From positions 186,001-250,000 of the forward strand of contig NZ_QAJN01000014.1 of NCBI RefSeq assembly GCF_003852425.1: 64,000 nt of DNA. Reading direction: 5' to 3'. Positions 45,606-55,113 of the stretch are shown here, one piece after another; the first letter of the stretch is position 1, and every line of letters starts with the position of its first letter. The DNA is from Paucibacter sp. KBW04 (GTDB taxonomy: Bacteria; Pseudomonadota; Gammaproteobacteria; Burkholderiales; Burkholderiaceae_C). Under the pieces are notes generated by a model. It saw only the letters and a program-made list of their open reading frames with translations, made no database searches and was not told the DNA's origin. The position numbers and the translations under genes were made by a program.

Positions 45606-47537
45606 ATGGAAGAGCGCCGCCCCCCTACCGCCCGCGTCTCCCCCGGAGCCACGGCCGCGCAGATCGCCAAGGCCGCTTTTCTCCGTCTGGCCCAGGCTCA
45701 GCTGGAGCCCACCCCCGAAAACTACGCCCGCGCCTACGCGGTGGAGTCCGGCACCGAGGCCGCGCCCGTGGCCTTGCCCGAACGCGCCCAGACCTTGCTG
45801 GTCAAGCTCTTGTCGCTCGGTGTCGCCAGCGGCCAGGCGCGCCTGGACCTCCAGGTCTGCGTGCGCGAATCACGTTGGGATGAGGCCTTGCGCCAGGTCG
45901 AGCGCCTGCAGCAAACCGCCAGCCCGAGCGCCCAGGCCGAGGCCCTGGCCCAGGTGATGGAGCGCCTGGTACGCGGCCTGGAGCGTGGTGGCCGGCAATG
46001 GACGGTGGCACGCAAGAAAGACGGCCTGCAGCGCGTGCTGGAAGGCAATCGCACGGACAGCCAACGCCTGGTCAAACGCCTGCAACAGCTGGTGGCCAGC
46101 TGGGACTCCGATGTGGCCGACGCCAGCATCGCCACCCAGGACAGCGCCGAAGAGGCCGGCGGCACGCCCAGCCAGTTCTTCATGGACGAGGACCAGGGCA
46201 CGGGCAGCAATTTCGCCACGTTGGATGAGCTGAGTTTCAGTAACGCTGAGGCCTCCTTGCCCCAGGCTGCGGGTGGCGCCACGCCAGCCGCGCCCGCGCC
46301 CCTCGCCAATCTCTGGCCCGGCATCGAGACCAGCTTGCACGACACCGTGCAGCACGCCTTGCAAAGCCCCGAACGCTATGCCGACGAGTTGATGGCCGAG
46401 CTGTTGAGAGCCCAAAACCAACTCTTGATCCAAGGCCCGAACTCCGAGCGCGCCGCGCAGATGGAAAAGCTCTGCCAGCGCGCCCGCCATATGCTGGACC
46501 ATCGCCAGCATATGTTTGGCGAGCTGGGCCAACTCTGCCGCGAACTCAGCGCCAGCCTGGTCGATCTGGCCGAGGACGACTCCTGGGCCCGCGGCCAATG
46601 CGAGGCCATGAATAGCACACTGGAACTGGGCCTGAGTGGCCGAGGCGTGCGCTCGGTCACCGAGATGCTCAGCGGCACCCGTGAGCGCCAACGCGCCCTG
46701 CGCGAGGAACGCAAGAATGCCCGCGATTCCCTCAAATCCCTGATCCACCAGATGCTGGCGGAATTGGGCGAATTGGGTCAGCACACCGACCGCTTTCAAA
46801 ACAGCGTCGGCCGCTATGCCGATGTGATCGAAAAAGCCGACAGCCTGGAAAGTCTGGCCGGCGTGGTGCGCGAGATGGTGGAAGAAAGCCGCAGCGTCCA
46901 CACCCTGGTGCAGCAGACCCAGGAACGTTTGAGCCTGGAACACCAGCGCGCCAGCGATCTCAACCAAAGAGTCGGGGAGTTGGAGAGCGAGTTGCTGCGT
47001 CTGTCCAACGAGGTGCAGACCGACCAGCTGACCCAGATCGCCAATCGCCGCGGCCTGCTGGCGGCCTTTGCCACCGAGCAGGCCAAGCTGGAGCGCGGCA
47101 GCGGCGAAGCGGCCGAAGCCGCCGGCGACGCAGAGCCCAGCGGCATCGCCCTGGCCTTGCTGGACATCGACAATTTCAAAAAGCTCAACGACAGCCTGGG
47201 CCATGGCGCCGGCGACGAGGCGCTCAAATCACTGGCCGAACGGGTCTCGCAAAACCTGCGGCCCGGCGATCTGGTGGCCCGCTACGGCGGTGAAGAATTT
47301 GTGCTGATGCTGCCGGGCACTCCCCTTAGCGAGGCACAAGCCGTGCTCGCCCGCCTGCAGCGCTCTCTCTCCGCCAGCCTCTTTATGCACGAGGGCAAGG
47401 ATGTGTTCGTCACCTTCTCGGCCGGTGTGACCCTGTACCGCAACGGCGAGACCCTGGAAGCCGCCCTGGACCGCGCCGATGTGGCGCTCTACGAGGCCAA
47501 GCACACGGGCAAGAACCGGGCTTGCGTGGCGCCCTAA
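45606..47537 (+). CDS. Diguanylate cyclase (GGDEF)
   Basis: 643-residue c-di-GMP synthase. The N-terminal about 450 residues are helical with no domain I can name; the segment before the catalytic domain (about 395-480) is a coiled coil. The catalytic A-site is GGEEF at 561-565 in RYGGEEFVLML. The inhibitory I-site RPGD lies at 552-555, exactly five residues ahead. It is therefore expected to be active and product-inhibited. No membrane helices. It starts 31 bp after the REC-GGDEF-EAL gene, so the same transcript is likely. The start at MEERRPPTARV follows a weak AGAGAAGG site. Confidence 0.92.
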   Translation: MEERRPPTARVSPGATAAQIAKAAFLRLAQAQLEPTPENYARAYAVESGTEAAPVALPERAQTLLVKLLSLGVASGQARLDLQVCVRESRWDEALRQVERLQQTASPSAQAEALAQVMERLVRGLERGGRQWTVARKKDGLQRVLEGNRTDSQRLVKRLQQLVASWDSDVADASIATQDSAEEAGGTPSQFFMDEDQGTGSNFATLDELSFSNAEASLPQAAGGATPAAPAPLANLWPGIETSLHDTVQHALQSPERYADELMAELLRAQNQLLIQGPNSERAAQMEKLCQRARHMLDHRQHMFGELGQLCRELSASLVDLAEDDSWARGQCEAMNSTLELGLSGRGVRSVTEMLSGTRERQRALREERKNARDSLKSLIHQMLAELGELGQHTDRFQNSVGRYADVIEKADSLESLAGVVREMVEESRSVHTLVQQTQERLSLEHQRASDLNQRVGELESELLRLSNEVQTDQLTQIANRRGLLAAFATEQAKLERGSGEAAEAAGDAEPSGIALALLDIDNFKKLNDSLGHGAGDEALKSLAERVSQNLRPGDLVARYGGEEFVLMLPGTPLSEAQAVLARLQRSLSASLFMHEGKDVFVTFSAGVTLYRNGETLEAALDRADVALYEAKHTGKNRACVAP

Positions 47538-47558
47538 GCGCGAGTTTCAGCGGCCCAT

Positions 47559-47590
47559 AAAAAAAGCGGATCGTCTGATCCGCTTTTTCT
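47559..47590. terminator. Bidirectional rho-independent terminator
   Basis: AAAAAGCGGATC pairs with GATCCGCTTTTT around GTCT, with T tracts on both strands. It closes both the diguanylate cyclase gene (+) and fliA (-). Confidence 0.93.
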
Positions 47591-47643
47591 TTGCCCGGCG
47601 TCCGAATGCCGCTGCCGCCCAAGCCCTGCCTGGGCCGCCGGCC

Positions 47644-48357
47644 TCACCAGTCGCGCAACTTGACGCGCAGCCGGGCGATCGCCTGGCTGTGCAGCTGGCA
47701 GACGCGCGATTCGGTGACCTTGAGCACCACCGCGATCTCCTTCAGATTCATATCGTGCTCGTAGTACATGCTCATCATGAACTGCTCGCGTTCGGGCAGA
47801 TTCTTGATGGCGGCCACCAGGGCTTCGCGCATGCGATGGTCCTGCAGCTTGAGCATGGGGTTGTTGCTGTGATCGGCCACATGGCGATCCAGAAAGTCCT
47901 CATCGCCTTCGTCACCGGACATGTCTTCCAGATACACCAGCTGGGTGCCACGCACCTTGCCCAAGAGGTCTTGGTACTCGGCCAGGGGGATGCCCATCTC
48001 GGCAGCGATCTCGCTCTCGGCCGGTGCGCGGCCCAGCTTTTGTTCCAGCTTGCGCACGGCGCTTTCGATATCGCGCTGCTGGCGGCGGGTGCCGCGGCTC
48101 ATCCAGTCGCCGCCGCGCAACTCGTCCAGCATGGCGCCACGGATGCGCTGGGTGGCAAAGGTTTCGAACTGCACGCCCTGGCCGACATCGAAACGCGAGA
48201 GCGCATCGGTCAGGCCGATCAGTCCGACCTGAATCAGATCGTCGATCTCGATATTGGCGGGCAGCTTGGCGATCATCTGATGCGCCAGCCGACGCACCAG
48301 CGGGCTGTACTGCTTGATCAGCGAGGAGTTATCGAGGCGGCCTTTGGCGGTATACAT
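47644..48357 (-). CDS. fliA: RNA polymerase sigma factor FliA (sigma-28)
   Basis: Flagellar class III sigma factor, 237 residues, typical length. Region 2 is IDDLIQVGLIGLTDALSRFD and QRIRGAMLDELRGGDWM; region 3 is near SAVRKLEQKLGRAPAESEIA; region 4 is YEHDMNLKEIAVVLKVTESR. The start at MYTAKGRLDN is family-typical, 19 bp after the FlhG-like stop. It is last in the flhB-flhA-flhF-flhG-fliA unit. Its activity would be held by FlgM, and its promoters are proposed before flgM, motA and the flagellin gene. Confidence 0.97.
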   Translation of the reverse strand: MYTAKGRLDNSSLIKQYSPLVRRLAHQMIAKLPANIEIDDLIQVGLIGLTDALSRFDVGQGVQFETFATQRIRGAMLDELRGGDWMSRGTRRQQRDIESAVRKLEQKLGRAPAESEIAAEMGIPLAEYQDLLGKVRGTQLVYLEDMSGDEGDEDFLDRHVADHSNNPMLKLQDHRMREALVAAIKNLPEREQFMMSMYYEHDMNLKEIAVVLKVTESRVCQLHSQAIARLRVKLRDW

Positions 48358-48376
48358 GATCAGCTCCAGCGGCTTT

Positions 48377-49210
48377 TCAAAGAGTGGCGGCGAGGGAGGC
48401 GCGGGCAGCAGCCAAGCGCGTATTGCTGGGTCGCACAGGCGGGCGCAGCGGGCTGGCATTGACCGACGCTTCCAGCGCCGCTCCGGGAGGCGCGGCCATC
48501 AGCAGCTCGCGCGCCAGATGGCGGATTTCAGCGGAAATAGGGGCGGTGGGCGGCGTCTTGGGGTCCAGGCAGGCCCAGTCGCGCAGCACGGCGCCGAGGA
48601 AGCCGTCGGCGCAATTGCTCATCTGCTCGGCGATGCGGTCCGACAGACGCAGCTGCGGCGAGCAGGCCATCAACAGGCTGTAGACCATCAGGCCCGCGCG
48701 GTTGGCCAGCCACTTCATGCCGGCATAAGCATGGGTGACGCTTTGCGAGTCGGTGTCGGCCAGCAGCACCGGGCGCACCTCACGCAAGGCCACGACCCGG
48801 GCCAGCTCGGCGGCGCTGGCATGCAGCAAGACCACATCGGCCTGCGGTGCGGCGTCGGTCACCACCTCCAGAAACTGGGCGGCCGAGCCGTTGGCATTGA
48901 TATAGCGCATGGGCAGGCCACGCGCGGCCAGATAGGACACGTCCTTGGACAGACGCTCGATGCAGGCACCCAGATCCACCGAGGCCAGCTCGGAGGGCTG
49001 GGGCGCCGTCTCACCCGCGTCCACCACCAGGGTGTGCAGGCCCAGCTCGGCAAAGGCCGCGCACAGGCCTTCGAGCAAGACGCCACCGCCCATCACATGG
49101 GGGTTGCTGACCACGGGGATGAAGCGCACCCGTGAGCTGGCGAAGAGCCGGCGCAGCCCATGGGCCTGGTCTTGCGGAGCGAGGGTGTGAGGATTGGCGT
49201 CGCGCATCAT
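48377..49210 (-). CDS. FlhG-like (MinD/ParA superfamily) protein lacking a Walker A motif
   Basis: 277-residue protein in the flhG position, between flhF and fliA. The N terminus carries DQAHGLRRLF, the DQAxxLR motif with which FlhG activates the FlhF GTPase. The following ParA fold is recognisable (RFIPVVSNPHVMGGGVLLEG, then TLVVDAG). The P loop expected at this place (GKGGVGKT type) is absent: the stretch SNPHVMGGGVLLEG has no lysine. ATP binding and the membrane cycle of classical FlhG/FleN are therefore unlikely, leaving FlhF activation as the plausible role. The C-terminal about 45 residues are low in complexity. Confidence 0.8.
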   Translation of the reverse strand: MMRDANPHTLAPQDQAHGLRRLFASSRVRFIPVVSNPHVMGGGVLLEGLCAAFAELGLHTLVVDAGETAPQPSELASVDLGACIERLSKDVSYLAARGLPMRYINANGSAAQFLEVVTDAAPQADVVLLHASAAELARVVALREVRPVLLADTDSQSVTHAYAGMKWLANRAGLMVYSLLMACSPQLRLSDRIAEQMSNCADGFLGAVLRDWACLDPKTPPTAPISAEIRHLARELLMAAPPGAALEASVNASPLRPPVRPSNTRLAAARASLAATL

Positions 49211-49264
49211 GATGGGGTCCGTATCTTTTGTTTTCTTGAGGCTGCGGGCTGGCTGCTTGCGTGC

Positions 49265-50983
49265 TTAATGGGTGCCCATGGCGGCCGGGTGCGCGGAGGC
49301 CAGCGCGGGGCTTCCGGCAAAGATCAGGTTCACGTCGGCACTGTCCATGCGCCAGGCGCCACCGGCCGTGCTGCGCAGGGCGCGTTGCACCAGGGCCTGG
49401 GCCGAGAGGCGGTGCCAGTCTTCCGGCACGCGCTGGCCATTGGCCACGCCCAAGACCTTGAGCTTGTGGCGGATCAGGGTGTCCAGCGCCGGGGCCAGCT
49501 TGACGGCCTCGTCGATCTTGGACAGCACCACGCCATGGCATTCCTGGGCACGCCAGGCGGTGATCACGTCTTCAATCGTCTCGCCCTGTTGAGCGGCGTT
49601 GACGACCAGGATCTTGCGCACGCTGGGGTGGGCCAGCATGTCCAGCAACTCGGTGGTGCGGGTGTCGCGCTGAGCCATGCCGGCGGTGTCGATCAAGACC
49701 ATCTTCTTGCCAGACAGCAGTTCCAGCAGGTCTTCCAGCGAGGCGCGGTCATGCGCGGTATGCACAGGCACACCCAGGATGCGGCCGTAGGCGCGCAGCT
49801 GCTCGTGGGCGCCAACCCGGTAAGCGTCCAGCGTGATCAGGCCCAGATTGGCAGCGCCATAACGGGTCGCGAAAGCGGCAGCCAGCTTGGCTGTGGTGGT
49901 GGTCTTGCCCACACCGGTGGAGCCAATCAGGGCGAACACACCGCCTTGGTCTTCCAGCGCCGGCGAGCGCTCGTCGGTGATCAGATTGCGCGAGAGCACA
50001 TGGGCGGCCCAAGACGTTTCGTCCTGCGCCTCGCCCTTGGGCGCATTCAGGCCCTTGAATTCATTGGGGCAGCCTTCGACCAGCTTGCGCACCAGAGCGG
50101 GCGAGAAGCCGACTTCCAGCATCTTCTGGGTCAGGCGGGCCTGGGTGGGTTGGCGCTGCAGCTTTTCCATAAAGGCCAGGGCGCCGAAGCGCTCTTCGAT
50201 CAAGCCCTTCATGGAGCGCAGCTCGTTCATCATGTCTTGCTGGTCGCGGCGGCCCCGGCCGGGCAGATCGGGCAAGTCACCGAACTCGCTCAGGCTGGGC
50301 AGATCGCGGCTGGCAGCAGCGGCCGGCATGCGAATCTCGTCGCGCAGCACCGGTGGGGTGCGACGGGCAGGCGCCATCGGTGCTGGCGCGGGCGCTTCGG
50401 CGCGGCGCGGCTGCATGGCGGCCAGGGCGGCTTGGGCGCGTTGTTGGCGGGCCGCAGCCAGCGAGGCGGTGCCGGCGGGCAGCTCGGGCTCCAGATCGGC
50501 GGCCATGGTGCTGACCGGGTCGGGCAGACCGTCGAGCTCGGCCTGGCGGCGCTTGAGCACGCGTTCGCGCACATAGTCCTGGAAGGACAAGGTGCTCATG
50601 GCCAGGGTCTCGACATCGGCGCCCACTTCATTGGCGGGGTCGGCATAACCAAAGCTGGGTTCGGCGCGCTGACCCGCTTGCTGGCCGGTGCGAGCCGCAA
50701 AGCTGCGTGCTGCCGGGGCCGCTTGCCCCCCCGCCACGGAAGCGGCCTGGGCGGTATTGGGAGCGCCGACGGGGCGGGCCTGAACACGGCCGGGCGAGCT
50801 GATGCGCGGGGCGGTAGCCGCCACGCGTTCGATCTGCGACATGCCTTCCGGGGCCATGGCCAAGACCTCCACGCCTTCGGCGCAGGGCTTGTTGGACAAG
50901 ACGACGGCGTCGTCGCCAAAGGCCCGGCGCACCAAGGCCATGGCTTCACGCGAATTGCGGGCAGTAAAGCGCTTCACATTCAT
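49265..50983 (-). CDS. flhF: Flagellar biosynthesis GTPase FlhF
   Basis: SRP-family GTPase that sets the place and number of polar flagella, 572 residues. It has an N-terminal basic B domain (MNVKRFTARNSREAMALVRR) and a long Ala/Pro-rich variable region (about 75-230). The NG domain includes P loop GSTGVGKTTTTAK near residue 355, LITLDAYRVGAHEQLRAYG and VLIDTAGM. Start and flhA stop overlap as ATGA. Confidence 0.95.
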   Translation of the reverse strand: MNVKRFTARNSREAMALVRRAFGDDAVVLSNKPCAEGVEVLAMAPEGMSQIERVAATAPRISSPGRVQARPVGAPNTAQAASVAGGQAAPAARSFAARTGQQAGQRAEPSFGYADPANEVGADVETLAMSTLSFQDYVRERVLKRRQAELDGLPDPVSTMAADLEPELPAGTASLAAARQQRAQAALAAMQPRRAEAPAPAPMAPARRTPPVLRDEIRMPAAAASRDLPSLSEFGDLPDLPGRGRRDQQDMMNELRSMKGLIEERFGALAFMEKLQRQPTQARLTQKMLEVGFSPALVRKLVEGCPNEFKGLNAPKGEAQDETSWAAHVLSRNLITDERSPALEDQGGVFALIGSTGVGKTTTTAKLAAAFATRYGAANLGLITLDAYRVGAHEQLRAYGRILGVPVHTAHDRASLEDLLELLSGKKMVLIDTAGMAQRDTRTTELLDMLAHPSVRKILVVNAAQQGETIEDVITAWRAQECHGVVLSKIDEAVKLAPALDTLIRHKLKVLGVANGQRVPEDWHRLSAQALVQRALRSTAGGAWRMDSADVNLIFAGSPALASAHPAAMGTH

Positions 50984-53076
50984 GCTGTGCCCCCGATGAT
51001 GGAACCAATGCGGATGGAATGGGTTTCAGGAATTTCGCTATGGCCCAGCACCTTCAGGCGCGGCGCGGCGCGGCGCAGCAGGCGGGCCATGGGGGCGCGG
51101 ATCAGGTCCGGCACCAGCAGGCAGGCAGGCACACCACGGTCTTCCTGGGATTGAGCGGTTTCGGCGGCGCTGCGGGCCAGGGTGTCGGCGACACCGGGGT
51201 CCAGGGCGGCGCCGTGGGGGGAATTCAGGGCTTGGGTGACCAGACGTTCCAGCTCGGGCTCCAGCGCGATCACGTCCAGCTCCTTCACCGGGCCATAGAT
51301 CTGCTGCACGATGGCCGGGGCGATGTGGACGCGGATGCGGCGGGCCAACTCGGCCGGGTCGGTGATGTTGCTGTTCTCGGCCACGCTTTCGACGATGGAG
51401 CGCATATCGCGGATGTGCACACCCTCTTCCAGCAGCAGCTGCAGGACTTTTTGCAATGAGGCGATGCCGAGCATTTTGGGTATCACGTCTTCGATCAGTT
51501 GAGGCGCTTGTTTGGTCAGGTGTTCGACCAGCGCCTGGGTCTCCTGGCGGCCCAGCAACTTAGCTGCGTGGACCTGCATCAAGTGTGAAAGATGGGTGGC
51601 GATCACGGTCGAGCAATCAACCACGGTAAATCCGGCCATTTGCGCCATTTCCTTCTGGCGATCGTCAATCCACACCGCCGGCAGGCCGAAAGCGGGGTCG
51701 GTGGTGGTCGTGCCAATCAATTTCTGGGTGGCGCCGCCGGGGTTGATGGCCAGCCACATGCCGGGGAAGGCCTCGGCCTCGCCGATCACCGCGCCACGCA
51801 GGGACAGGCGGTACTGGCTGGGCCGCAGCTCCAGGTTGTCGCGGATATGGACCGAGGGCGGCAAGAAGCCCACTTCCTGGGCGAACTTGCGTCGCACGCC
51901 CTTGATGCGGCTGAGCAGATCGCCTTCGCGCGATTTGTCCACCAGAGCAATCAGGCGGTAGCCCACCTCCAGACCCAGGGTGTCCACCGGCACCAGATCG
52001 TCCCAGCTGGCCTCGGCATTGGGCTCGGGCGCGGCCTGGGCCGGGCTGGCCTTGGCGGCGAGCTCTTCGACCGCCTGCTTTTGCTGCTTGGTCCGCAACC
52101 ACCAGGCCAGATAGCCCAGGCCGCCCGAGATCAGCAGGAAGACCACATGAGGCATGCCGGGGATCAGGCCCAACATGCCGATCACGCCGGCCGTGATGGC
52201 CAGGGATTTGGCCGAGCCGAACACCTGCTTGCCGATCTGGCTGCCGATGTCTTTGTCCGTGCCCACGCGGGACACCACCATGGCCGCCGCCACCGAGATC
52301 AGCAGGGCCGGCACCTGGGCCACCAGGGCATCGCCCACGGCCAAGAGGATGTAAGAGTCCGCCGACTGGCCCGCGCTCAGGCCATGCTGCACCATGCCGA
52401 TGATGAAGCCGCCAACGATATTGATGAACAAAATCAAGATGCCGGCCACCGCGTCGCCGCGCACAAACTTGCTGGCACCGTCCATGGAGCCGAAGAAGTC
52501 GGCCTCGTCGCCCAGCTCGGCACGGCGGCGCTTGGCCTCTTTTTCGTCGATCAGGCCGGCGTTGAGGTCGGCGTCCACCGCCATCTGCTTGCCGGGCATG
52601 GCATCCAAGGTGAAGCGAGCGCCGACCTCGGCGATGCGCTCCGCACCCTTGGTGACCACGATGAAGTTGATCACCACCAGGATGGCGAACACGATCAGGC
52701 CAACCGCGAAATTGCCACCAATCAGGAAGTGACCAAAGGACTCGATCACCTTGCCGGCCGCGCCGGTGCCGGTGTGACCTTCCATCAACACGACGCGGGT
52801 CGAGGCCACATTGAGCGAGAGGCGCAGCAAGGTGGTCAGCAGCAGCACGGTCGGGAAGGCCGCGAAGTCCAGGGGCTTGACCATATTGGCCGCCACCATC
52901 ATCACCATCACCGCCATGGCGATATTGAAGGTGAACATCAGGTCCAGGGCGAAGGGCGGCAGGGGCAGCACCATCATGGCCAGGATCAGGATCACGGCCA
53001 CCGGGGCGCCCAGGGCGCTCAGCACGGCGGCGCGCGGGCCCAAGAGGGCCTGCAGGCGTGCGGTTATCTCATTCAT
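50980..53076 (-). CDS. flhA: Flagellar export gate protein FlhA
   Basis: Largest membrane component of the flagellar type III export gate, 698 residues. About eight helices span residues 20-320; between them is the FHIPEP-type loop with PGKQMAVDADLNAGLIDEKE. The C-terminal cytoplasmic domain (about 350-698) forms the nonameric substrate-docking ring. The start overlaps the flhB stop by 4 bp and the stop overlaps flhF by 4 bp. Confidence 0.97.
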   Translation of the reverse strand: MNEITARLQALLGPRAAVLSALGAPVAVILILAMMVLPLPPFALDLMFTFNIAMAVMVMMVAANMVKPLDFAAFPTVLLLTTLLRLSLNVASTRVVLMEGHTGTGAAGKVIESFGHFLIGGNFAVGLIVFAILVVINFIVVTKGAERIAEVGARFTLDAMPGKQMAVDADLNAGLIDEKEAKRRRAELGDEADFFGSMDGASKFVRGDAVAGILILFINIVGGFIIGMVQHGLSAGQSADSYILLAVGDALVAQVPALLISVAAAMVVSRVGTDKDIGSQIGKQVFGSAKSLAITAGVIGMLGLIPGMPHVVFLLISGGLGYLAWWLRTKQQKQAVEELAAKASPAQAAPEPNAEASWDDLVPVDTLGLEVGYRLIALVDKSREGDLLSRIKGVRRKFAQEVGFLPPSVHIRDNLELRPSQYRLSLRGAVIGEAEAFPGMWLAINPGGATQKLIGTTTTDPAFGLPAVWIDDRQKEMAQMAGFTVVDCSTVIATHLSHLMQVHAAKLLGRQETQALVEHLTKQAPQLIEDVIPKMLGIASLQKVLQLLLEEGVHIRDMRSIVESVAENSNITDPAELARRIRVHIAPAIVQQIYGPVKELDVIALEPELERLVTQALNSPHGAALDPGVADTLARSAAETAQSQEDRGVPACLLVPDLIRAPMARLLRRAAPRLKVLGHSEIPETHSIRIGSIIGGTA

Positions 53077-54260
53077 GCCGAGGCTCCAAACTCATCTTCT
53101 GGGTCCAGGTCGGCGGGCCGCCAACCGGGTTTGTTATGCGGGTCCAGCTCCGGCGGCACGACCGGATCAGGTTGCTCGGGCGCGGCCATGCGCGTGGCCA
53201 TGGCCTGCTTGAGCTGGTAGACATAGGCCAGCACCTGGGCCACGGCGCCGAACAGCACGGCGGGGATCTCGCGATCCACCTCGGCGTGGGCGTAGAGGGC
53301 ACGGGCCAGCACGGGCGACTGCAGCACCGGCACCTTGGCGTCCTTGGCCAGATCGCGGATCTTCATGGCCAGCAGATCGGCGCCCTTGGCCACCACCTTG
53401 GGGGCGGCCATGCTTTTGTCGTCGTACTTGAGGGCGACGGCATAGTGGGTGGGGTTCATCACCACCAGATCGGCCGTGGGCACGGCGGCCAACATGCGAC
53501 GCTTGGCCATCTCGCGCATCTTGGCGCGCATACGGCCCTTCATCTCCATATTGCCTTCGTTCTCCTTCATTTCCTGCTTGACCTCTTCGCGCGTCATGCG
53601 CATGCGGCGCATATACAGCTGTTGCTGCAGAGGCAGGTCGATGACGGCGAACAAAGCCAGGGTGATCGCCAGCAGGCCCAAGCCTCCCATCAGCTGCTGA
53701 CCGGCATAGGCCAAGGCGGCAGGAAGAGGCACGGACATGATGCCCACATAGGCGGCCAGGCGGTCCTTCAAAATCATGGCGCCCACAATGCCCAGCACCA
53801 GGGCCAAGGCCACGGCCTTCATGGCCTGGCCCAGGCCTTGGCCGCTGAACATGCGGCCAAGTCCGCTTAAAGGATTGAGGTGGGAGAACTTGGGCGCCAG
53901 CGGCTTCATGGTCCAGTTCCAACCACCCGAGGCGATATTGCTGGCAATGCCCACCAAGGTCAGGATCAGCGCGATGGGCAGCACGACCAACAAGAAGCTC
54001 AGCGTTAGCTCCCAGAGACGCTCCCCCATCAAGCCCGAGCGCGCCAACATCTGGGCGTCGAAATGCAGGGCATGGATCAGCATCTGCTTGAGCGTGTCGA
54101 CGATGCGCGAACCGCCGACGCTGAGGATGATGCCGCCCGCCACCATCATGGCAAAGTGGGCCAGATCACGCGAACGCGGCAGCTGGCCCTCGGCCCGAGA
54201 CCTTTCGATCTTCTTGGGCGAGGCCGGTAAATTTCTGTCCTGTGCGTCTTGGTCGGCCAT
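53073..54260 (-). CDS. flhB: Flagellar export switch protein FlhB
   Basis: Export-gate protein controlling the hook-to-filament substrate switch, 395 residues. Four membrane helices lie between about residues 30 and 215. The autocleavage site N269-P-T-H is in VVMNPTHYAVALKY, at the same residue number as in E. coli. A longer C-terminal tail (Pro/Glu-rich, about 360-395) replaces the short one of E. coli. First gene of flhB-flhA-flhF-flhG-fliA; the about 140 bp upstream should hold its class II promoter. Confidence 0.97.
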   Translation of the reverse strand: MADQDAQDRNLPASPKKIERSRAEGQLPRSRDLAHFAMMVAGGIILSVGGSRIVDTLKQMLIHALHFDAQMLARSGLMGERLWELTLSFLLVVLPIALILTLVGIASNIASGGWNWTMKPLAPKFSHLNPLSGLGRMFSGQGLGQAMKAVALALVLGIVGAMILKDRLAAYVGIMSVPLPAALAYAGQQLMGGLGLLAITLALFAVIDLPLQQQLYMRRMRMTREEVKQEMKENEGNMEMKGRMRAKMREMAKRRMLAAVPTADLVVMNPTHYAVALKYDDKSMAAPKVVAKGADLLAMKIRDLAKDAKVPVLQSPVLARALYAHAEVDREIPAVLFGAVAQVLAYVYQLKQAMATRMAAPEQPDPVVPPELDPHNKPGWRPADLDPEDEFGASA

Positions 54261-54401
54261 GGCGAATAGATGGAGACGAGCCTAGAAAAGCTCGCATCGC
54301 CATTGTTCGCGGCCCGGCGGAAAACTTAAGCGAGATAAGGGCCAGGAAAGCGCCGGTGATCCGGGCTCAACAAGCTTGACCCTCCCGCAAAAGCTGGGTG
54401 C

Positions 54402-54426
54402 AAAAAAACCCGCCGCGGCGGGTTGT
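54402..54426 (-). terminator. Rho-independent terminator after cheZ
   Basis: On the minus strand AACCCGC pairs with GCGGGTT around CGCG and is followed by seven T. It separates the motAB-cheYZ operon from flhB. Confidence 0.9.
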
Positions 54427-54463
54427 TTGCTTGCAGTGGCAGCGGCAGCTGCCCTGCGCGGGC

Positions 54464-55105
54464 TCAAAAGCCCAGGCTGGCCAGCAAGTCGTCGACCTCG
54501 CCCTGATTGGCCACCACATCGGTGCGGCCTTCGGGGTTGACCACGGGGCCTTGCAAGATATTGGGGTCCACCTTCTCGCGCTGATCGGGCGGCACCACAG
54601 ACACCAGCAGCTTGACCAGGCTGTCTTCCAGGTCATTGGCCAGGGTCACGACCTTGGCGACCACCTGGCCGGTCAGGTCGTGGAAGTCCTGCGACATCAT
54701 GATGTCGGTCAGATGCGAATCGATGCGGGCCGTGCTGGTTTCCACGTCCTTGACGAAGTTCAGCAAGGCGCCGCTGGCCACGGCCTTGACCGGGTCGGAC
54801 ATGATGGCCTCGGCCATGGCCCGGGTGGCGGTCGTGATGTGGGCGTGATCGGCCTTGGCCTGATCGACCGAGTTCAAGACCTTGTTGGCGGCCTCGGCCG
54901 TCTTGGTGGCGATATAGCTCAGGCGGCTGCGTGCGTCGGGCAGGCCATCGGTGGCGATCTGCAGCTTGGGCATCACGCCCAGTTGCTGCATGGTGTCATG
55001 CAAAACCCGGGTGATGGTGCCGATTTGCTGAAATACCTCAGGCGACACCGTGAGCGGATCGGTGCCGTGATTCAATTTGGCGAGATCTTCCAATTGCATG
55101 GCCAA
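54464..55105 (-). CDS. cheZ: CheY-phosphate phosphatase CheZ
   Basis: Dephosphorylates CheY-P to end the chemotaxis signal, 213 residues, the E. coli length. The catalytic region is QDFHDLTGQVV, containing the Asp and Gln that act on CheY-P. The C-terminal CheY-binding helix is QGEVDDLLASLGF. It starts 8 bp after cheY and is last in motA-motB-cheY-cheZ. Confidence 0.96.
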   Translation of the reverse strand: MAMQLEDLAKLNHGTDPLTVSPEVFQQIGTITRVLHDTMQQLGVMPKLQIATDGLPDARSRLSYIATKTAEAANKVLNSVDQAKADHAHITTATRAMAEAIMSDPVKAVASGALLNFVKDVETSTARIDSHLTDIMMSQDFHDLTGQVVAKVVTLANDLEDSLVKLLVSVVPPDQREKVDPNILQGPVVNPEGRTDVVANQGEVDDLLASLGF

Positions 55106-55113
55106 CTCCAGGT

